Assembly (NCBI GenBank): GCA_947184155.2
Contig: CAMXCT020003724.1
Location: 487,793 to 551,792 of the forward strand
DNA length: 64,000 nt
From: Cladocopium goreaui
Lineage: Eukaryota; Sar; Dinophyceae; Suessiales; Symbiodiniaceae
Direction: 5' to 3'
A program made the position numbers and the translations under genes. The notes under the pieces are model-generated. The model was given only the letters and a program-made list of their open reading frames with translations. It made no database searches and was not told the origin of the DNA. Positions 55,886 through 64,000 of the stretch are shown here, piece by piece (the stretch's first letter is position 1; every line of letters starts with the position of its first letter).

Positions 55886-56703
55886 TGTGATGGCATTCTC
55901 AGTTTGGAAGGCAGCGAACAAATCCTTTGCAGTGGATTGTGCAACTCTTCACCGACAATCATAGTTTACCTCTTTACCTCTTTCCTTGGCTCAGATGTGA
56001 ACGTAGAGACAAGATGCATTGTGTACAGAGTGAACATCCATATTCTTATATGTACGCTGAATGTTCGTGAAACAAGTGACGATTGGCAAACAGGTATCTT
56101 GAACATTTCTTGGACTTCTCGAGGTTTCTGTGGGGGCTGTCCCTGAGATCTCGAGAATTGCATTGTGACAATGTCAGTGTTTGTTTACGATGCAGTGGAT
56201 CTATGTAAGTACAGCACGAAAAAATATATGTAATGTTTTCATGGAAATGCATGAGCAGTGGACAAAAAATACTATTCGGGCCGATCCCGACATGCCGCCA
56301 TTTTTAAGTCGGTACCTTATATGCAAATGAATAACATGTGGTTTGATGATTTGATGTGTTCATTGTAAGCTTCACTGTTGACACGTTCAGCCTTCAGTTT
56401 GCAGGACTCTGCGACAGTGGTTCTTTGCCATGTCAAACTCATGAGTGGCATTCTCAGTTCTTTTGTGGACATGTCCATGATGATTGTTTTGTGCACAGAG
56501 TGAACATTCTTATTCCCATATGTACGCTGAATGTTCGTGAAACAAGTGATGATCGGAACGCATGGTTTTTGACAATGAAAATGATCTGATGCTGGTTTCG
56601 CAGTGCGGTTGATGTATTTATATATAGCATGTGTATTGTTTGAATGTTTGCCATTCTTTGATAGACGTTGTTCGGGAAGCAGCAGCTGAGTTTTGAGCTT
56701 GCA
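55886..56703. other. Repeat-rich stretch upstream of the Helitron gene
   Basis: No confident exon. 56095-56272 is repeated almost exactly at 57612-57791 (GGCTGTCC, GAGATCTCGAGAATTGCA, GTTTACGATGCAGTGGATCT). The segment around 56400 (CAGTTTGCAGGACTCTGCGA) also recurs at about 57350. Confidence 0.6.
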
Positions 56704-56775
56704 GGTCGTTCTCCAGAGGATGGTGTCTTCTTATCGCAAGCTCAGGAGTTGCGATCCCAGTCTCGAGCTTCACAG
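56704..56775 (+). CDS. Possible upstream exon of the Helitron gene
   Basis: Acceptor GAGCTTGCAG and strong donor GTATGT flank 24 codons (VVLQRMVSSYRKLRSCDPSL in phase 0). This could join the exon at 57844-58101 in phase if the latter begins at its AAG acceptor. A second frame (RSPEDGVFLSQAQELRSQSR) is equally open. Confidence 0.35.
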
Positions 56776-57846
56776 AGTATGTTTTGCGTTGGTCCATGCT
56801 AATTCACTGTTTCACGTTCAGACCATGTTGACCTCTTTGCTCTATAGATGTGAATTGATCATTCCTTGTCTTAGATGTGAGCAAATGGACAAGACAAGAG
56901 TCACGCATGGGGAAACAAAATACCATGCAGCATGAGCAAATAGTGTAGGCATGCTTGACAAGACACCCCAACGGTTCTGGCATTTCTCGAGATTTTTTGA
57001 GATTTCTGAACGTGGTTCGATCCTTACTTACAAATTGCATGTGCGTCTTTCGTTGCCATGTCTGTTGTTAATGTTTTTTGTCACAGTTTGTCTTTTGAAG
57101 GACTTGGCATTCTGCAGAGTCTTCTATGCTGCTGAGGGGATTTGAATGTGCGTGATGCTCGCTTACCTTGAACTCATGAAGATGACGGATGTAGTTTATA
57201 GCATCATGGTACCGGCTTTTGCTTGTTTTTGTTGGCAAACTGTATGGGAAATCGTCTATTCAAATGAACAACATGTGGTTTTAGTCGGGAATTCACGGTA
57301 CCAGATTTCTTTGAAATGTGTTGCTTTGACGTGTTCATTGCAAGCTTCACTGTTCAGTTTGCAGGTCTCGGCGACAATCGTGCCCATGTCCAGTGTCAAA
57401 CTTAGCAGTTGTGCTTCGAGTTTCGAAGTGCGAGTGCGTAGCCAAGTGTCAAACTCATGAACTGTTTTCAGTTTCGAAGTCCATGATGATGCAACACGGA
57501 ACAAGCATAGTGCACCTCTTTACTTCTTTACCTCTTTTCTGGGCTCAGACGTGAACGGAAAGACAAGATGCATTGTGCACGGAGGAAACAAGTGACGGTT
57601 GGCAAACAGTTATCTTGAACATTTCTTGGACTTCTCGAGGTTTCTGTAAGGGCTGTCCGTGAGATCTCGAGAATTGCATTGTGACAATGTCAGTGTTTGT
57701 TTACGATGCAGTGGATCTATGTGATGTATAGCACGAAAAAAATATATGTAATGTTTTCATTGAAATGCATGAGCAGTTGACAAAAAATACTACGGGAATC
57801 ATTGTACCGTACAATTTTGTGGTCGCTGTTTCATTTGCTGAAGGGA

Positions 57847-60800
57847 ATGTCTGTGCGAATGGAGCATGCGACCGCGTCATCCTCGTCGTCCGATGGCGTG
57901 GAAGTTCGGTTGCAGGAGCTGCGTAGCAGTGCTGTGACCAGGGGTCGTGAATGGCTCCAGGATGCCCTGGCAAACATTTCAGTCATGGAGCTTCGCAAAA
58001 TGGCGCATGCTCGAAATGTTGGCCGTGGAGCGGACAACAAGTGGCTTGCGGTTGGAGAGGTGCGCGCTCGATTGCTGGATGTCTTGGCACCACGCATGCA
58101 GGTCCGGTGGGGCAGAATAGGATTGTGACGAAAGTTGCGTGTTTGTCACATGGTGCAATGTTGTGACCGAATTTGCATGTGTGTCAGACATGGCATCATG
58201 TTTGTGACATGCCAAGGATCGACAAACAAATATCGTCAACATTTGTTGCATCTCTTGAGGTCTCTGTAGGGGCTGTCCGTGAGATCTTGAGAATTGCACA
58301 TGCCAACGTTCGTTTGTGATGTAGTGGATCTATGTGATATTATTTCATTGATATGCATGAGCAGCGGGAAAAAATTGTAGAATGATGGCGGTTTTGTGGT
58401 GGCAGTGTGTCGGATGCTGCAGGTGGAAGAGGCATCGGCTGCGAAATTGGAAGAACTTCGCCTTGGGGCTGTTTCACAGGGCAGGGAGTGGCTCAGTCGT
58501 TCTTTGGACGAAATGCGAAAAGAGGAGCTTCGAGTCCTGGCTACTGCGGGTGGTGTGGAGACACGATCCGGCAAGGCTTGGCTGCCTGTAGCAGAGCTGC
58601 GCAACTCGTTGATGAAAGTCTTGGAACCCTCCACGGAGGTTGGGTTCAACCAAAACATGTGTTGTGACATGAGTTGTTTTTGTGACCGAATTTGAACCTT
58701 TGTCACATGGTGCGATGTTGTAGAATGATGGCGGTTTTGTGGTGGCAGTGTGTCGGATGCCGCAGGTGGAAGAGGCATCGGCTGCCAAATTGGAAGAACT
58801 TCGCCTTGGGGCTGTTTCACAGGGCAAGGATTGGCTGAGGCGTTCTTTGTCGGAAATGTCAGCTCGTCCGCTTCGAGTTCTGGCTGCTGCGGGTGGTGTG
58901 CAGACACATTCCAACCGGAATTGGCTGCCTGTAGCAGAGCTGCGCAACTCGTTGATGAAAGTCTTGGAACCCTCCACGGAGGTTGGGTTCAACCAAAAAA
59001 TGTGTTGTGACATGAGTTGTTTTTGTGACCGAATTCGCATGTTTGTGAGACATGGCATCATGTTTGTGCAATACCAGGGATCGACAAACAAATATCTTCA
59101 ACATTTGTTGCATCTCTTTAGGTCTCTGTAGGAGCTGTCCGTGAGATCTTGAGAATTGCATAGTGATCATGCTAATTTTCGTTTGTGATGTAGTGAATCT
59201 ATGTGTTATGTTTTCATTGATATGCATGAGCAGCGGGAAAAATTTGTAGGGTGATGGTTGTTTTGTGGTGGCGGTGTGTTCCATGCTGTAGGTGGAAGAA
59301 GCATCGGCTGCCAAATTGGAAGAACTTCACCTTGGAGCTGTTTCAGAGGGGGAGGAGTGGCTCAGTCGTGCTTTGTACGGAATAGGAAGAGACGAGCTTC
59401 GAGTCCTGGCTACTGCGGCTGGTGTGGAGACACGATCGGGCAACGCTTGGCTGCCTGTAGCAGAGCTGCGTAATTCGTTGAAGAAAGTCTTGGCGACTTC
59501 CATGGAGGTTGGGTGTAATTAAAAAAACGACATCTTGAAGTTTCTGTGGGAGCTGTTTGTGACATCTCGAGAATTGAATTGTAGACTGTCGGCATTGCAA
59601 AAACGTCAAGTGCGGCCGTTTTTTTTAATATTTTTTTTTTAGCAGGAGCCGTGTCACGATGATACCCTTGCATCTGGTGCAAGTGTCTTGTGGGGCTGGC
59701 TGAAACGATGTTTGGAAAGTCCTTCGGCGCCTGATACTACATTGCTTCGAGATGCTGTTCCAGAACAAAAAGATCGCATGCGTATTTTAGCGGTTTTGGC
59801 CGACAAGACCATGGGTCAGGTGGAGGGATTGCATCTTTCGCTTGCTTCTTTGGATGCTCGTGTGGTGGATGCGACGTTGCCGCTTCTTGCTACTTTCGAT
59901 GAAGTGCAGCAATCGTGGCCCAGCAAAGCTGTCACGGATTCTGTTGATTTATTAGATTTACCAGGTTACTTCGCCTCCATTGGCATGGAGCATTTGCTGC
60001 GGCATCAGGTCGTGGCATTGTTGTCCTGTGTTTTGCTGAGTGTATCGGAAGAAAGACGACTTCAATGGTGTCGTTTGGTGGGGTTCACCATCGACGCGGA
60101 CATGTTGCAAGTGGCGAGCTGTTTGTGGGATGTCCACACACTTACAGCTGCCTGTGAATGGGACAGTTCTGGTGGTTATGAGGATCGTGACAATGTGGTG
60201 GAGGTGAGTGGTTGTCGAAACTATTGTATGGCCTGCGTTAGTTTTTTTTGTCGTGTCTTGCCGGTTCGCGGTTGTTTGGTCTTTGTGTTGCTTGCAGGTG
60301 GTCCTTGGCATCCTGTGGGGCACGAAAGCGTTGGTGGTGGATGATGAGGGCGAGGTGCGCCGGCGTCGAGGTAAGCTGGATGCTGCAGACGCGACGTACC
60401 TGCGATGCCTGATGCGGAGATATGGTTGGGAAAGATTTGGCCAGGACGTGGAGGTGTGCTATTGGTCCGAATGTTTTCCATCTGCTCGCTATGGGAACAA
60501 GAAGTGTTTACAGTTTGCTTGGCTTTTGCTGACGCAGTTACTTCATCCTCGCCAGACGCCTGCATTGCAAGCTATGCGCTCACGTCACGATCCAGTGACG
60601 GTCGCAGAACTCCGTGATTCCAGGACGAGTGCGTGTCGTAGTTGTGTGTTTTGTGAAGTTTTCTTACCTTTGTCACCTTTGTGGGTATTTGCATGAGAAA
60701 ATGAATTATCATGTGTTATAGACGGCATCATGATGCCGAGCTGTTTTGTCCCATTTATGGGGAAATGTTCTTAATAAAATGACATGACATATGTCATAGA

Positions 60801-63800
60801 TGGCATCATGTTTTTGAAATACCAAGGAGCGACAAACAAATATCTTCAACATTTGTTGCATCTCTTGAGGTCTCTGTAGGGGCTGTCCGTGAGATCTCCA
60901 GAAATGTTCATGTAAAGCATAATGGTACCGAGCTTTTTTTTTTTGCGCGATGAATGAGATAAGGTATGTTATTCATACATCATGCGCGTGATCATGGTAG
61001 CCAATATATCTCGAGATCATCATAGATATCTTCTCGAGGTTTCTGTAGGGGCTGTCCGCGAGATCTCGAGGAATTGCATACTGATTATGACATCGTGTGT
61101 ACAGGAGCGGCGTGTCTCCGGTTGTCGTTCAATTGGAACTGGATATACGACAATGGCAGGAAGTGCAGCAGTGCTTGCGGTTGCCGACTTCAGATGAAGA
61201 CGGTGTGCTGTTCAAGCGGGTGTCGGAGTATTTGGAGAAGGAGAAGAAGGTGCGCTGTCGTTCCATGAAAGCTGCATTCCCTGGCGATGTGGACAACATC
61301 AAGGAGTTGAAGTTGGATTGTTTGGAAGCTTCGGATGATGCAGAGAATGGTATCAAATGGAGATCCGACACGGAACGGAACTTGATGCAGTCGATTCCTG
61401 GGTGGACTGAAGGAACTCTTTGCAAGGCCGCTTTTGTGCCATTGAGTGCCATCCTTTTCGGCGCTGGCACTTCTGTTGTGGAATGTGTTCCGGAGGGGGA
61501 TGTGGAAGGGGATGGTAATGCAGTTGTTCCTGACAGCACTGGCTCTTCCTGTGTGGAAGTTGCTGAGGAGGCAGATGTGGAGATGGATGTTGCTGCGGGC
61601 ATTGCTATGGAGGCCTTGCCAGAGAATTTGCAAGTTGCCAAGAAAGCATTTGCTGTGTTGGAAAATGTGAATATGAAGTTTGAGATCAAGCTGCGTGAAG
61701 TTGCGCAGATGTTGGACTGCAGTCCAGCTATCACTGCTATTGGTGAAGCGCTGTCTCGCCTTGTGTTATGGTCTTATGATGATGATGATGTTCAGAATCC
61801 GCTGGAGCGTTACCAGTGCAGACTGTGCAAGTTTGGAACTGGCGGACAGAAAGAGTTTTTGGAACATTTAGTGGAGAAACACAGTGGAGGTGCCGATGCC
61901 AGCCGTGTGCTCATCGAGTATCGTAAGAAGGTCATTGGACTATTGACACACCTGGGCCCCACAGTTTCTTGTCTGCGCTGACCTTTTGTGGGATCGGGGG
62001 ACTGAGCTTTTTGTAGCTATTTGTGTGGAATTTGTATCATAAACGGGGTGAATAGTTTTAATTCACGGCGTCGTGGTACTGAGTTTTTTGCGTTTTGTAT
62101 TTCTGTTAGCACGATCGGGGTAGGGTAGTGTAACATGTTTGATGCGAGATATCATGGTAGTGAAATTTGCTGATGATGTTTTGATGACGTGATGCATCAG
62201 GTCACCAGCTTTGCTTCGCAACGTCGCCTCATGAAGAATGCTGATGAAAGGCTTCGACAGCCCGAGCAAGGAGGTCGCTTTGAAACTGCATGCGTGGTGT
62301 GTGCTCGCAGGTTTTGGCGGGAGCAGCTGAAGATGTTAATCTTATTCCAAGATCCGGCTGGCAGCACCGAGTTGGAGAACGGTGCGGTGGATGTGATTCC
62401 GTGTGGTCAACAGGAACGCTTGTGTCGAATTCTTGGAGTTGAAAGATACAGTCGAAGATGGCCGAATATCCCTTTGGAGGCTCTGCATGCTTCGGCTGTT
62501 GAACATCCATACTGCAAGGGGGAGCATTTGCTCTTACACAAGCGTCGGATGCCGGTGGACTTGAAGGACCCTTACCACTGACTGCACGGGTTTGTTGCTT
62601 TCATTGCGGGATCACGGTATACCAACTTGTTTGTAGCTAATTTTCTGTTCACGGCATCGGATTACTCGACTTTGTTTGGGAGACTGCACGGGTTTGTTGC
62701 TTTCATTGAGGGATCACGGTATACCAACTTGTTTGTAGCTAATTTTCTGTTCACGGCATCGGATTACTCGACTTTGTTTGGGTGAAGTTCTAGTAGTATG
62801 TTCGGATGTCACTGCAATTGCAGGATCCTTGCCTGGTGTGCAGTGACTGCAAGGGCTCGTTGATGTCATCTAGTCTGACGTTGCCTCGGCACAGCTTGGC
62901 CAATGACCTTTGGATGGGCGAGCAACTGTCCGCATTGCGTGGCCTGGCCTCGGCCACGAAGCGACTTTTGCCGATGACACGGGCGTGCATGCAGGTTGTG
63001 GTATTGCAGCCCGGGCATTTGTCGCGTGAGGAACGTCAGCCTGGCTTTGTAGGGAATTCGATTTTTCTCCCGCAAGCGAAGCCGTCTTCAGTGCTGACTA
63101 CGCTCCCTCCAAAAGATGTTGATATGCAAGATGCAATTTTGTTTGTTTTGGTTGGAAGCCAGAAGGATGCAGTCAAGGGCTCTTCTTTGTTGCGTGCCCC
63201 GAGAGATGAGTACACTGCCGCTGTTGAATGTTTGAGGAAAACGAATCCTTTCTATGCGGAGGTGGAACTGGGAGATGGCAGTGATGATCTTTTGGAGGGC
63301 TGTGTCCTGGAAACTGCGGAGGATTCTGCATTGGCGCAGGAGTTGCTGCAGCGAGGTCCTGCAGACGCACAGGGACAAGACGCGTCGGATGATGAGAAGA
63401 TGGACGATGCGAGTGAAGAAAAGCGTGAAGGCCTAGATGCACCAGGCAGGGTTCTGAATTGAATTTGTTTTTATTGATTGCTTCATGGTAGGGACTGTCC
63501 GAATGAAGCGATCGAAAACGATGTTAATATCGAGTTTTGCTTTGTAACGTCTGCCTTTCGGAACCATTTTGTTTTGTGTGGCAGAAAGTAAATATGGAAA
63601 ACTCGCGCACACATTGCAGGTGCAGGTGATTGCTTCATGGTAGGGACTGTCCGAATGAAGCAGCGTGAAGGCCTAGATGCACCAGGCAGGGTTCAGAAGT
63701 GAATTTGGTTGTATTCATTGCTTCATGATAGGGACTGTCCGAATGAAGCGATCGAAAACGATGTTAATATCGAGTTTTGCTTTGTAACGTCTGCGTTTCG

Positions 63801-64000
63801 GAACCATTTTGTTTTGTGTGTGTGAAAGTAAATATGGAAAACTCACTCACGCAAACATTGCAGGTCATTTGATGTCTTCCATTGTTGGCTTGAACGATGG
63901 TGCGGATGAACAGAACAAGTGGGTGCGTGTGTTGAAGGATGTGGAGGAGGTCTGTGTGAGACAGGGTGTGCGGCGAAGGAGCGATGCTGCCGATGTGCTT
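57847..64000 (+). CDS. Helitron-type transposon protein, multi-exon, 3' partial
   Basis: Eleven exons join in phase: 57847-58101, 58423-58638, 58766-58981, 59292-59507, 59646-60203, 60298-60453, 60538-60632, 61105-61930, 62201-62553, 62824-63424, 63864-64000 (open). All introns can be GT-AG. Exons 1-4 each carry a SAP-like unit (ELRVLATAGGVETRSGKAWL, then PVAELRNSL). Exon 8 has a C2H2-like finger (C-x2-C-x12-H-x4-H at about 61818-61880). Exon 9 has CVVCARRFW and WPNIPLEALHASAVEHP. Exon 10 has CLVCSDCK, HSLANDLWMGEQ, GFVGNSIFLPQ and TTLPPKD, the pattern of the DUF6570 region found N-terminal to the Rep and helicase domains of Helitrons. Rep and helicase would lie right of the window. Helitrons move by a rolling-circle mechanism. 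Host exonisation or a chimeric gene is possible. The start is uncertain. Confidence 0.72.
58381..59066 (+). repeat. 343 bp tandem duplication carrying an exon
   Basis: 58381-58723 and 58724-59066 are direct copies, each with intron end, a 216 bp exon and intron start. The intron parts and exon ends are almost identical, while the exon middle differs. Confidence 0.92.
62581..62784 (+). repeat. 102 bp tandem duplication in an intron
   Basis: Two copies beginning ACTGCACGGGTTTGTTGCTT and ending ACTCGACTTTGTTTGGG, with one or two base differences. Confidence 0.93.
63418..63845 (+). repeat. 240 bp tandem duplication across a 5' splice site
   Basis: GCGTGAAGGCCTAGATGCAC occurs at 63423 and 63663, followed by the same ATGGTAGGGACTGTCCGAAT and GAAAACGATGTTAATATCGA. 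The inferred donor at 63425 is therefore duplicated at 63665. Confidence 0.88.

Noticed and set aside
54712-55962. Two minus-strand reading frames of about 390-416 codons
   Set aside because: They are translations of the 15-16 bp minisatellite, with no non-repeat protein content.
60627-60632. A GA-AG intron after the exon beginning 60538
   Set aside because: A canonical GT donor (GTGTCG at 60633) gives the same phase, so a non-canonical donor is unnecessary.

Overview
The window looks like nuclear DNA of a dinoflagellate, most likely of the Symbiodiniaceae type. Evidence: all recognisable host coding exons lie on the + strand, as in the unidirectional gene clusters of this group; exons are short (30-150 bp) and set in introns full of repeats; at least one intron reads as GC-AG; Ty1/copia, LINE-like and Helitron proteins all have the dinoflagellate look; and an RCC1-like protein with a ubiquitin-like N-terminus is present. 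No rRNA, tRNA, CRISPR array or bacterial operon was seen. All calls were made by eye; none was checked by database search or transcript data.

Layout. 1-4863: a Ty1/copia polyprotein whose 5' end is outside the window. 5456-7634: the last three exons of a RAD51/DMC1 recombinase, phase-consistent, with one GC-AG intron. 8683-10962: exons of one or two unknown genes. 11060-13288: degenerate GC-rich repeats followed by a 1.3 kb short-unit minisatellite. 14627-17098: an intact single-exon RCC1-like repeat protein. 17675-21856 and 26627-46052: many small + strand exons of unknown genes. 22443-25781: a recent, 5'-truncated LINE-like RT/RNase H insertion bounded by identical 93 bp direct repeats. 46651-48657: a multi-exon gene that begins with a possible signal peptide and is Cys-rich. 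49893-53392: further small genes, the last one ending inside the first unit of a 30 bp minisatellite. 53391-55885: three adjoining tandem arrays. 56704-64000: a Helitron-type gene with at least 11 exons (repeated SAP-like exons, a C2H2-like finger, a DUF6570-like region), running off the right edge; its Rep and helicase parts would lie beyond the window.

The most interesting signal is a swarm of about 100-130 bp palindromic elements between 5.7 and 53 kb. Family A has the ends TACCCTCTGGTAAACTAACA and its reverse complement. Family B has the ends CTGGTTGGTGG and CCACCAACCAG. In both families the left terminus contains CTG|GT and the right terminus contains ACCAG, so an insertion in either orientation carries a potential GT donor and AG acceptor. 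Several copies lie within inferred introns of phase-coherent gene models. This is what introner-like, intron-generating transposable elements should look like, although some copies also lie outside inferred genes.

Between the listed features, most sequence is AT-rich intron or intergenic DNA with microsatellites. Exon calls there rest only on an AG acceptor, an open codon run, a GT donor and compatible phase, and carry correspondingly low confidence.
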